Of a stretch of 6,021 nucleotides of DNA, positions 1 through 6,021 are shown in pieces. The stretch covers positions 208-6,228 of the forward strand of contig DAXX01000034.1 in the NCBI GenBank assembly GCA_002506605.1. Reading direction: 5' to 3'. Origin of the DNA: Thaumarchaeota archaeon UBA160 (GTDB taxonomy: Archaea > Thermoproteota > Nitrososphaeria > Conexivisphaerales > UBA164). Under the pieces are notes generated by a model that saw nothing but the letters and a program-made list of their open reading frames with translations, had not been told where the DNA came from and did not search any database. A program made the translations under genes and the position numbers. Every line of letters starts with the position of its first letter. The stretch's first letter is position 1.

Positions 1-1
1 A

Positions 2-1483
2 TCAATCGTAAAAACTAAGCAAGAAAGTTAGTATTAAAAATTCAAGCGCGCCTGTTACTACCATGGCAATTATTGAATTAAAAAACCCCAAGCCGAAAAA
101 ATCCATTACAAAATAAACCGCATATGGGACAGCAACCACTATTGCAGAAACCAAAAAGAAAGCTATAGTTAGCATTACTGTAGGGCTTCCTCCAGATTTT
201 AACGTTTCCTCAAATATTATTCCGGTCATAGGTATGCTAGCTGCTGGGCCAAAAAATCCAATAAGGAAAGGCAGCATAACTAAAATGCCGACGTGCTTTA
301 CAAGCATGACGATCGTAAGGCTTCCTTCATAAATATAATATGTTATTAACAGTAGAAGAAGCTTAGGCATAGCTATCTTAACTTTGCTAATTGGAAGCAT
401 TCTTAGTGCTGAAGCCCCCCTCATTTCCATAGCATAAAAAGCGTAGGGTATTATTATAGAAAGGTACGCCATCTCTATCCCAAGTGTGAAAGCCAAAATG
501 CTAGAGGCTGAAGAAGAGATGCCATTCATAAGAATTACCAGAAAAACTATGAGAGGGCCACCTATAAGAGCACCCAACAAAGATCTGCTTGCTGCCTGAA
601 AATCTGCTCTTAAGAGCGCTAAAGTCTTTGAACGTGTTATCTTCCACTTTTTTGAGATCTTCTTTGCAAATAAAGGGAAGAAAGCAGAAGGAGGTCCGCT
701 TATTAGTTTCCAGCTAACGTCAGGAATAAGCCTGTAAACACCATAACCAAATATAGTTATCCAGAAAAAGCTTGCTATCGCGCCATATGGTCTGTTGCCA
801 AAGGCTGCGCTTATGGGAGGTATAAAATAAAGCGATCTCAAGTTTGAAAGGCTTATCTTATAAAGGGTTCCTGAAAGAAAGATAGGAATAAGGAAGACTA
901 ACGGAATGAGCGAAGCTGCGCTTCTAGTTGCTATTGAAGACGCTCTAGTTCTTGATCTCCTGTATGAGAGCTCGAGCGCCACTAGCTGCAAAAACATTCC
1001 AAGAGAAAGCCCAATTGCTGTGCTAAAAAGAATGTAAAACTCTTTAAAAATAAAACTTGTTATTAAAGATATGCCTAAGGTACCATAAACTATATAATCT
1101 ACAGTCTTAAAAATAGCCTTCCCAACAAGCTTATGTATCTGATCAGCATCGAGTGGAGTGCTAAGAAGAAAATCTCTGATGTTTGTTGAGCCGTATATCG
1201 CATATGAAAGGGGGGTCATCATGCTGCTTACTGAAAGCCCGCTCATAGCGAATATGAGCATAGAAACCGCAATGATACCAAAGTTTATTTGTTTGAAGCT
1301 TGTAATGAAAGCAAAAAGGGCTATGTAAAACGAAAAAATGATTGTATAAATTATCTTTGTAACTCTAACGTTTCTGATAGATCTCTTAAGGTTAGATGGT
1401 CTGAACCCAGTTTGCCTTGCTGCTATGTAGCCTGCTACAAGCAGCTCTCTCGACAAGGCATCTTCTAAGCTTATCTTTTTCAT
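2..1483 (-). CDS. ABC exporter permease, large (about 12 membrane segments), apparent tandem half-permease fusion
   Basis: This 493-residue integral membrane protein is probably the membrane channel of an ABC exporter powered by the ATPase encoded just before it. Hydrophobic segments lie near residues 43-63, 67-88, 127-146, 150-171, 188-207, 235-252, 303-321, 327-351, 374-396, 398-418, 435-459 and 463-490. Six fall in each half, separated by a basic cytoplasmic stretch at about 273-300. Each half has a short polar motif after its second segment that resembles a coupling helix: STPLDADQIHKLVGK (108-122) and MLPISKVKIAMPK (362-374). This suggests two fused half-permeases. ATG 1483 overlaps the ATPase stop as ATGA, and GAGG lies four bases before it, so this start is secure. 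The stop codon is at the window edge (2-4), so the gene is complete. The exact family is not recognised; it is an ABC-2/EcsB-like type. The substrate is unknown. Confidence 0.85.
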   Translation of the reverse strand: MKKISLEDALSRELLVAGYIAARQTGFRPSNLKRSIRNVRVTKIIYTIIFSFYIALFAFITSFKQINFGIIAVSMLIFAMSGLSVSSMMTPLSYAIYGSTNIRDFLLSTPLDADQIHKLVGKAIFKTVDYIVYGTLGISLITSFIFKEFYILFSTAIGLSLGMFLQLVALELSYRRSRTRASSIATRSAASLIPLVFLIPIFLSGTLYKISLSNLRSLYFIPPISAAFGNRPYGAIASFFWITIFGYGVYRLIPDVSWKLISGPPSAFFPLFAKKISKKWKITRSKTLALLRADFQAASRSLLGALIGGPLIVFLVILMNGISSSASSILAFTLGIEMAYLSIIIPYAFYAMEMRGASALRMLPISKVKIAMPKLLLLLITYYIYEGSLTIVMLVKHVGILVMLPFLIGFFGPAASIPMTGIIFEETLKSGGSPTVMLTIAFFLVSAIVVAVPYAVYFVMDFFGLGFFNSIIAMVVTGALEFLILTFLLSFYD

Positions 1484-2229
1484 AAAGCCTCGGTTAGCTC
1501 CTTAATTTCTTCCTCAGCGTGTATGGCTTTGAGGAAAGCTTCTTCAAGGGATCCTGCATGAAGCTTTTCTAGTATCTCTTGGGTTGGCCCTGAAGTCACC
1601 TCCGAGCCTTTATCTATTATTGTTATGCGGTCGCATATCTTTTCAGCTATTTCCATTATATGCGTGGAGAAGAGCACGGCCCCACCTTCTTTTTTATGGT
1701 TTTGGATTATTTCTTTAAATATTTTGGCGGACTTCACATCAAGCGCATTAAAAGGTTCATCTAGAATAAGAAGCTTAGGCTTGTGCATTATTGCTGCCAC
1801 TATAGCTACTTTCTGTTTGTTTCCTTGTGAAAGGTTCATTATATAGTTTCCAAGGTACTGTCTGAGATCAAAAGCATCTATAAGATGTTCGAGCCTTTGG
1901 ACGTCATTTATGTTTCTTAGAGAAGCAACAAGTTCAAGGAACTCTTTAACTGTGAGCGATTCAAGAATCGCGGGACTTTCCATTACAGCCCCTATGTAGT
2001 TCTTGAGTTCTCCTTTAGGTTTACCTTTTCCAAGAAGGTCGATTGATCCTTGGTATTCAACTATATTAACTATAGCCCTTATCGTCGAAGTTTTTCCAGC
2101 TCCGTTTGGACCTAAAAGTCCAAAAACCTCTCCTTCTTTTATGATGAAGGATAAACCGTTTACGGCTACTTTATCTCCATATTTAACTGACAAACCATCA
2201 ACCTTTAAAACATAGCTCAATTTTAGCAC
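1480..2229 (-). CDS. ABC exporter ATP-binding protein (BcrA/CcmA-like)
   Basis: This 249-residue cytoplasmic ATPase should power the permease encoded directly downstream. The nucleotide-binding domain is complete: Walker A GPNGAGKT (40-47), signature LSQGN (133-137), Walker B LLILDE (153-158), D-loop NALD (161-164) and H-loop His190. The Q-loop reads GAVMESP (80-86), with Glu84 where most ABC ATPases have Gln. Known BcrA/lantibiotic-immunity-type exporters show the same Glu, so this points to an exporter subfamily and not to a broken enzyme. The C-terminal tail (SLEEAFL, 227-233) is the usual end of this family. The GTG start at 2229 is chosen because it gives normal N-terminal length, no ATG lies upstream in frame, and a TATA-like element sits 27 bases before it. 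A shorter TTG start at codon 4 is possible but less likely. The stop overlaps the permease start (ATGA). The substrate cannot be inferred. Confidence 0.92.
   Translation of the reverse strand: MLKLSYVLKVDGLSVKYGDKVAVNGLSFIIKEGEVFGLLGPNGAGKTSTIRAIVNIVEYQGSIDLLGKGKPKGELKNYIGAVMESPAILESLTVKEFLELVASLRNINDVQRLEHLIDAFDLRQYLGNYIMNLSQGNKQKVAIVAAIMHKPKLLILDEPFNALDVKSAKIFKEIIQNHKKEGGAVLFSTHIMEIAEKICDRITIIDKGSEVTSGPTQEILEKLHAGSLEEAFLKAIHAEEEIKELTEAL
1488..1491 (-). promoter_or_regulatory. Ribosome binding site of the large permease
   Basis: On the minus strand GAGG lies four bases before ATG 1483, inside the end of the ATPase gene. A second match, AAGGAG at 1498-1503, is further upstream. Together with the ATGA overlap this supports the ATG 1483 start and translational coupling of the two genes. 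Confidence 0.5.
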
Positions 2230-2250
2230 CTTTAACTAAAAATTCAAAAG

Positions 2251-2261
2251 GATAAATAAAA
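2251..2261 (-). promoter_or_regulatory. Putative TATA box of the leftward exporter operon
   Basis: Read on the minus strand, the sequence is TTTTATTTATC, centred near 2256, about 27 bases before the GTG at 2229. That is the spacing expected for leaderless archaeal transcripts, and there is no usable Shine-Dalgarno before the GTG. Other TATA-like stretches on the same strand (2274-2280 and 2281-2292) would give short leaders, so the assignment is tentative. Confidence 0.45.
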
Positions 2262-2423
2262 TTTTCTCAGAAAGTATAAATTTAATATAAAGAAATTTTG
2301 TATAAAATTGGTTTAAGACTTAGACTTACTTATTCAATAGCTTAGGTTTTTTAGAAACGTTTTTGATTGGACATTAAACTTCCAGCTCCTTAAGGCAACA
2401 TAAAACCCTTAGGAAAAGAATAA

Positions 2424-2436
2424 GGCATGAAATGCC
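2424..2436. repeat. 13-bp inverted repeat, possible operator
   Basis: GGCAT, three bases GAA, then ATGCC: five-base arms that are exact reverse complements. It lies 14 bp before the TATA-like stretch at 2450-2460 and 56 bp before the main promoter box of the rightward operon. A dimeric winged-helix or AsnC-type regulator could bind such a site, but the arms are short and chance is a real alternative. Confidence 0.35.
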
Positions 2437-2491
2437 GCCATAACAACCCTATAAATTATATTGCTTTTATTATTTAGAAATATCAAAATCA

Positions 2492-2500
2492 TTTTATATG
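2492..2500 (+). promoter_or_regulatory. TATA box of the rightward ectodomain/exporter operon
   Basis: TTTTATATG is centred about 25 bases before ATG 2521, preceded by the A-rich stretch ATCAAAATCA, which could act as the BRE/TFB contact. With this spacing transcription would begin at or next to the A of the ATG, so the mRNA would be leaderless; no Shine-Dalgarno precedes the ATG. The box lies inside any extended reading frame from TTG 2461, so it decides the start of the gene. A second TATA-like run, TATAAATTATA at 2450-2460, could be an alternative upstream promoter. Confidence 0.65.
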
Positions 2501-2520
2501 TCATTTGCAAGAGTTGTTAT

Positions 2521-4059
2521 ATGAAAAAATTAATTGTGGTTCTTATATTGGTAGCCTCGCTGATGGCCACACCGGTTTATGCCCAAGCACAGGAAATTTC
2601 AGTAACAGGTGTAAGCTTTGGTCCATCTTCTTCTCCAATTGAGGTAGAGCCAGGTTCTTACAACGTGCCGCTTTTTATATACGTAACAAACGTTGGCCAG
2701 TTACCAGCAATAAACGTAAGCGTGAGACTAGAAAGCACCAACATTTTTTATGTTATAACCGAACCCAATAACGCTTCATTAATATCACCTGGGAATACAG
2801 TGCCATTTATTGCTTATGTAAACGTTAGCTCTAAGGCAGTAAGTGGCGTTTATAAGTTGCCCATAATGGTAAGTTACGCGGAAGGGGGAGTGCAGAAGAA
2901 CTTTACATACTACGCCCAGCTTCCAATATCAACTTTTTCAAGCATGCAAGTTTACTCAGTGTACTGGGGAAGTGGTGCAACCCTAGCATACCCCGGGGCT
3001 TCAGGGCTTCCGCTTACGGTTGTGGTCAGAAATACAGGCACCAACACTGCTTACAATGCAACAGTAACGTTGAGCCTCGGCTATCCGTTTTATTCTGCTT
3101 CTGGAAACAAACTTCAGGAGTTTATAGGAACGGTTCCTCCTGACGCGAGCGTCCCTTTAGAGTTTTATCTTAACGTTAACATCTCAGCCGCTACCGGATA
3201 TTACCCGCTCAATGTAACTTTTCAGTGGAACAACGGCATAACAGATTCGCAGCAAGTATATGTGCCCGTTCTTGGAGCCCCTAAGGTAACTCTTCAAAGC
3301 TTTGGGCTTAACCCTCCTCAGGTCTTCCCAGGAACTGAGGATGCTGAGCTTATATTATATGTAGTAAACTCAGGAAACGTAACTGCAAATAGCGTTAACA
3401 TAAGCGTTTCAGTTTCAAAGCAGATGAGCCTTATATCTCCCTCACAAACAACCATAGGATTGCTGCCACCTGGAACACCTGTACAGCTGACCTATTTGAT
3501 AAGTGTAAGCAGTAATGCTTCATCGCCTTCATATTCCGAAGTAACTTTGAACATATCATACATTGGGAGGACTTACAGTTATATTTTAAAAGTTCCTATA
3601 TCGTCTAAAGCTCAGCTAAGCATGTTCCCTGAATTTGTTAATTTAACTCAAGGCGCTTCAGATGTAACAATTACCTACAACATAACCAATTATGGAAACA
3701 CTTCAGCCAAAGATGTCCAAGCTGAACTCGAGCTTCCTAACATGCTCAGCGGTAATATATATGATTATCTTGGAGATATACCCCCTGGACAAAGCGCTAT
3801 AGCAGTTTTTTCGCTTGATGTTGGATCTAATGCACCAACAGGAACGTTTAGGGGAACAATAGTAGCCACATGGCTCCAAGACAACGCTCCAGGACAGATA
3901 TTCAGTGAAAGGATACCAGTATACTTTACAATAAAAGAGTCATATATTAATCAGCTTTTGGCGTATGTTACCACGCCTCCTGGCCTGTACTACATTATAA
4001 TAGCTATACTAGTAATTATTGTATCGATTTTGGCGCTTTTATTGGCGAGAAGAAGATGA
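2521..4059 (+). CDS. COG1361-type membrane-anchored ectodomain protein with four Ig-like (NEW3/CARDB-like) repeats
   Basis: This 512-residue exported protein has a signal peptide (basic KK, hydrophobic core 4-17, likely cleavage after VYA at 21 or AQA at 23). Four beta-rich repeats follow at about 29-137, 142-250, 256-360 and 365-471, then a C-terminal membrane segment (489-509) ending in Arg-Arg-Arg. Each repeat has the same signposts: an N-x-G turn (VTNVG, VRNTG, VVNSG, ITNYG), then a proline turn (SPG, PPD, PPG, PPG) and a closing G/S-x-Y/F strand. I count 14 N-X-S/T sequons and no cysteine. This fits a surface, probably glycosylated, type I membrane protein of the S-layer-like COG1361 group. 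It is the first gene of an operon with an ABC ATPase and permease, so an envelope-side accessory role for the exporter is inferred. The ATG at 2521 is preferred over TTG 2461 because of the TATA box and because it places the signal peptide at the N terminus. Confidence 0.85.
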   Translation: MKKLIVVLILVASLMATPVYAQAQEISVTGVSFGPSSSPIEVEPGSYNVPLFIYVTNVGQLPAINVSVRLESTNIFYVITEPNNASLISPGNTVPFIAYVNVSSKAVSGVYKLPIMVSYAEGGVQKNFTYYAQLPISTFSSMQVYSVYWGSGATLAYPGASGLPLTVVVRNTGTNTAYNATVTLSLGYPFYSASGNKLQEFIGTVPPDASVPLEFYLNVNISAATGYYPLNVTFQWNNGITDSQQVYVPVLGAPKVTLQSFGLNPPQVFPGTEDAELILYVVNSGNVTANSVNISVSVSKQMSLISPSQTTIGLLPPGTPVQLTYLISVSSNASSPSYSEVTLNISYIGRTYSYILKVPISSKAQLSMFPEFVNLTQGASDVTITYNITNYGNTSAKDVQAELELPNMLSGNIYDYLGDIPPGQSAIAVFSLDVGSNAPTGTFRGTIVATWLQDNAPGQIFSERIPVYFTIKESYINQLLAYVTTPPGLYYIIIAILVIIVSILALLLARRR

Positions 4060-4826
4060 ATTACGCTGTAGAAGCAGAAAAATTAACAAAATATTTTGGC
4101 AATCTTATAGCTGTTGATAATGTTTCATTCAAAGTTAGAAAAGGGGAAATATTCGGGTTAGTAGGCCCAAACGGTGCGGGGAAAAGCACATTAATACGGA
4201 TGATATGCACTGTCCTAAGACCTAGTTCTGGCAGAGCATACGTTGAAGGTTATGACGTAATTAAACATGCACAAGAAGTCAGAAAGCTTATAGGCGTCGT
4301 TCAGGAGAAGCTTATACTTTATGCTCCGTTAACGCCAGTTGAAAACCTAGAATTTTTTGGAAAGCTTTACGACCTTGACTCAAAAGTTTTAAAGGAAAGG
4401 ATTAAAGAACTACTAGAAGAAGTAAAGCTGCTTGCAGTAAAAGACAAACCTGTTGGAACATTTTCGACCGGCATGAGACAGAGGGTAAATATTGCAAGGG
4501 CCCTTCTGCACGACCCAAAGGTCGTGATTCTGGACGAACCCACTAACGGGCTTGACCCGCAGAGCGTGAGATGGGTTAGAGATTATATACTGAACCTAAA
4601 AAACAAAGGACTTACAATTATACTAACGTCTCATGATATGTATGAGATTGATGAGCTTTCTGATACCGTAGCTATAATGGATAAGGGAAAGATTCTTGAA
4701 ATTGGAAGAAAAGAAGAGTTAAAGGCAAAATACAATGCTAGCAAGATAGAAGACGTGTTTCTCGAGCTTACAGGAAGGGAGCTCAGGGATGAAATAAGCG
4801 GTAGGTTAAAAAGGAGAGGATGGTGA
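4056..4826 (+). CDS. ABC exporter ATP-binding protein (DrrA-like, COG1131)
   Basis: This 256-residue cytoplasmic ATPase should drive the ABC-2 permease encoded next. All nucleotide-binding motifs are intact: Walker A GPNGAGKST (37-45), Q-loop Gln83, signature FSTGM (136-140) in place of the classical LSGGQ, Walker B VVILDE (156-161), D-loop NGLD (164-167) and H-loop His193. The FSTGM-RQR form of the signature and the tail IEDVFLELTG (231-240) are common in DrrA/COG1131 exporters of drugs, lipids and glycans. The ATG lies in an ATGA overlap with the stop of the ectodomain gene. Only a weak purine-rich GGCGAG (4044-4049) precedes it, so translation is probably coupled to the upstream gene. It differs from the leftward ATPase at the Q-loop and signature, so the two are not a recent local duplication. 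The substrate is unknown. Confidence 0.93.
   Translation: MNYAVEAEKLTKYFGNLIAVDNVSFKVRKGEIFGLVGPNGAGKSTLIRMICTVLRPSSGRAYVEGYDVIKHAQEVRKLIGVVQEKLILYAPLTPVENLEFFGKLYDLDSKVLKERIKELLEEVKLLAVKDKPVGTFSTGMRQRVNIARALLHDPKVVILDEPTNGLDPQSVRWVRDYILNLKNKGLTIILTSHDMYEIDELSDTVAIMDKGKILEIGRKEELKAKYNASKIEDVFLELTGRELRDEISGRLKRRGW
4813..4819 (+). promoter_or_regulatory. Ribosome binding site deciding the ABC-2 permease start
   Basis: GGAGAGG lies six bases before ATG 4826 but directly abuts ATG 4820. Normal archaeal spacing therefore favours ATG 4826, which overlaps the ATPase stop as TGATG. The alternative start adds only two residues (Met-Val). Confidence 0.6.
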
Positions 4827-5965
4827 TGAAAGGGCCTTTATACCACCTTTATGTAATAATGAGAAAAGACCTTACCGAGTTCTACAGGGTAAGGGCTAGG
4901 TTAATTTCTATGGTTTTGCTCCCAATTTTGCTCATGCTGTTATTTGGTTATATGTTTCCAAGCAATGGCACAATTACGCACATTCCGATCGCAATTGTAA
5001 ATCAAGATCAATCTACTGCAGCGCTCAATCTAATAAACAGCTTTATTTATATAGCTCAATCGGGAGGCTCCTTTAATGTTATAACTTACAGCTCGCTTTC
5101 ACAAGCAGAGCAAGCCTTGCTTCAAGGGAGGGTTTATGCTATAGTAATATTTAGACAGGGGCTAGGGCAGGAGCTGAGCTTAGGAAAGGCAACTGTCCAA
5201 GTAATAGTTGATCAGATGAACCCGACTCTCGACCAAATAGTAACTGCAGGCATCCAGCAGATATTTTCACAGCTCAACGTGCAGCCGAGCATGAATCAGG
5301 GATTCCCAGCGTCTTTTGTAACTATATCCGTTAACTTTCAGGGGCTGATACCTGGAACTCCAAGCAGCTTTGAGTTTCTTGCGCCTGGTTTCATAGCAAT
5401 GAGCGTTGTAATGGGCGGGCTGGCAGGGCTTGCTATGTCTTTTTCGAGAGAAAGGGAGCTCGGAACAATGGATGGAATTCTGATGACGCCAGTTTCAAGG
5501 TTTTCTATAGTAATGGGCAAAGCCATGGCGCAGGCACTCAGGGGAATAATAAGCGGGGTCATTGTTGTCATACTTTCGATATTGTTGTTTGGGGTAAAGA
5601 TATATGGGAACGTTTTCTTGATGGCTCTTATACTTTTCCTCGGCATACTTGCATTTACAGGCTTAGGGATAATAGCTACAAGCTTTGTGAGCGATCAGGA
5701 ATCAGCTCAGATGATAATGCTGATGTTGGAAATGCCTATGATATTCATTTCAGGTATATTTTACCCAGTGCTTCAGCTTCCTTGGTGGTTGAGGGACATA
5801 GCGTACATGTTTCCCCTTGTTTATACAGTGACAGGATTCAGATCTGTGATGGTAATGAACGCGCCATTTTCTGCTGTTTGGAACGACGTGCTTGTCCTTC
5901 TAATATACTCAGTCGTAACCTTTGCCATAGCTATACCTCTTTTCCAGAGGATGATAACAAAATAA
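4826..5965 (+). CDS. ABC-2 type exporter permease (DrrB/YhhJ-like)
   Basis: This 379-residue membrane protein has the ABC-2 export permease layout. An N-terminal amphipathic stretch with the charged RKDLTEFYRVRAR (13-25) precedes membrane segment 1 (26-45). An extracytoplasmic domain of about 140 residues follows (46-185), starting IPIAIVNQDQS as in YhhJ/YbhR-type permeases. Five further segments lie near 186-206, 235-256, 262-286, 295-316 and 351-372. The loop ERELGTMDGILMTPVSR (209-225) is the typical cytoplasmic coupling region of the family. It should dimerise and pair with the upstream ATPase to export a hydrophobic or envelope compound. Its outer domain could contact the repeat protein encoded first in the operon; that is inference. 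The start at 4826 is set by GGAGAGG spacing; ATG 4820 is the alternative. The gene ends 33 bases before a T-rich terminator. Confidence 0.92.
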   Translation: MKGPLYHLYVIMRKDLTEFYRVRARLISMVLLPILLMLLFGYMFPSNGTITHIPIAIVNQDQSTAALNLINSFIYIAQSGGSFNVITYSSLSQAEQALLQGRVYAIVIFRQGLGQELSLGKATVQVIVDQMNPTLDQIVTAGIQQIFSQLNVQPSMNQGFPASFVTISVNFQGLIPGTPSSFEFLAPGFIAMSVVMGGLAGLAMSFSRERELGTMDGILMTPVSRFSIVMGKAMAQALRGIISGVIVVILSILLFGVKIYGNVFLMALILFLGILAFTGLGIIATSFVSDQESAQMIMLMLEMPMIFISGIFYPVLQLPWWLRDIAYMFPLVYTVTGFRSVMVMNAPFSAVWNDVLVLLIYSVVTFAIAIPLFQRMITK

Positions 5966-5997
5966 ATTCAATAAATTTAGCATTTAAGATTTAGGCG

Positions 5998-6021
5998 TTT
6001 ATTCTTTTTTAGTCTTTTTTT
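5998..6021 (+). terminator. Poly-T archaeal-type terminator after the rightward operon
   Basis: Runs TTT (5998-6000), T6 (6005-6010) and at least T7 (6015-6021, cut by the window edge) follow the permease stop. I see no strong hairpin. Tandem oligo-T tracts without a hairpin are the usual archaeal intrinsic termination signal, and this position fits the end of the three-gene transcript. Confidence 0.65.

Larger units (their letters stand above)
2230..2520. other. Divergent intergenic region between two ABC-exporter operons
   Basis: This AT-rich 291-bp gap separates the GTG of the leftward ATPase from the ATG of the rightward ectodomain gene. It holds a TATA-like element on each strand close to the respective start, further TATA-like stretches, a 13-bp inverted repeat (2424-2436), the perfect 8-bp palindrome CCTTAAGG (2388-2395), and an 8-bp inverted repeat (2440-2447 with 2513-2520). 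I looked for tRNA arms, C/D-box sRNA motifs and riboswitch-like structure and saw none. The only open frame starting with ATG that I noted is a 16-codon one at 2427-2477, too short to call. Confidence 0.7.

Noticed and set aside
1625..1846. Plus-strand open frame of 73 codons
   Set aside because: It lies wholly antisense to the leftward ATPase across its Walker B and signature region, shows no domain and has no promoter or ribosome site; a shadow frame.
2003..2215. Plus-strand open frame of 70 codons
   Set aside because: Antisense to the Walker A end of the leftward ATPase, with no recognisable protein features; a shadow frame.
2341..2366. T-rich runs as a terminator of a small intergenic RNA
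   Set aside because: T6 and T5 tracts are present on the plus strand, but no stable fold or sRNA box motif lies between them and any upstream TATA element.
3978..4059. Archaeosortase-type C-terminal sorting signal on the ectodomain protein (PPG, membrane helix, Arg-Arg-Arg)
   Set aside because: The pattern resembles PGF-CTERM tails, but the PGF motif itself is absent (PPGLYY), no archaeosortase is encoded in the window, and a plain C-terminal anchor with a basic stop-transfer explains it.
2521..4059. Ectodomain protein as the substrate-binding protein of an importer
   Set aside because: It has four beta-repeat units and a C-terminal anchor instead of a two-lobed binding fold, and the permease and ATPase are of the ABC-2 export type.
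5338..5646. Minus-strand open frame of 102 codons
   Set aside because: Antisense to the ABC-2 permease; its composition mirrors the membrane-segment codons of the opposite strand.
5782..5994. Plus-strand open frame of 70 codons at the right edge
   Set aside because: It overlaps the permease in another frame almost entirely, lacks a ribosome site, and its product has no recognisable feature.

Overview
The window looks like archaeal chromosome, most likely from a thermophilic lineage. The evidence is indirect. It has an estimated G+C near 40% (by eye), heavy use of AGA/AGG arginine and ATA isoleucine codons, and TATA boxes placed about 25 to 27 bases before start codons with no Shine-Dalgarno (leaderless first genes). 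Internal operon genes have short Shine-Dalgarno sequences or ATGA overlaps, and one gene encodes a COG1361-type repeat ectodomain protein with many N-glycosylation sequons. A Thermoproteota (crenarchaeal), Thermoplasmata or Marsarchaeota-like source would all fit. I cannot name a species.

Layout: the window is two compact ABC-exporter operons transcribed away from each other from a 291-bp intergenic region (2230-2520). The leftward operon (2229 to 2) has an ABC ATPase with a BcrA/CcmA-like nucleotide-binding domain, then a large permease of about 12 membrane segments; the two genes overlap by ATGA. The rightward operon (2521 to 5965) has three genes: a secreted, membrane-anchored protein with four Ig-like (NEW3/CARDB-like) repeats, a DrrA-like ABC ATPase, and an ABC-2 permease with a large extracytoplasmic loop. 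Its junctions are ATGA and TGATG overlaps. A poly-T archaeal-type terminator follows at the right edge.

How they may work together: each operon encodes one ATPase and one permease of the exporter type, with no substrate-binding protein of the importer type. The leftward permease seems to be two half-permeases fused in tandem, so a single chain could form the whole membrane channel with an ATPase dimer. The rightward permease is a normal six-segment half-transporter that should dimerise. It is co-translated with the repeat protein, which may be an envelope-side accessory of the exporter. The substrates of both systems are unknown. The most interesting content is this ectodomain/ATPase/permease triad set beside a second exporter of different architecture. 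I see no RNA genes, CRISPR arrays, insertion sequences or pseudogenes.
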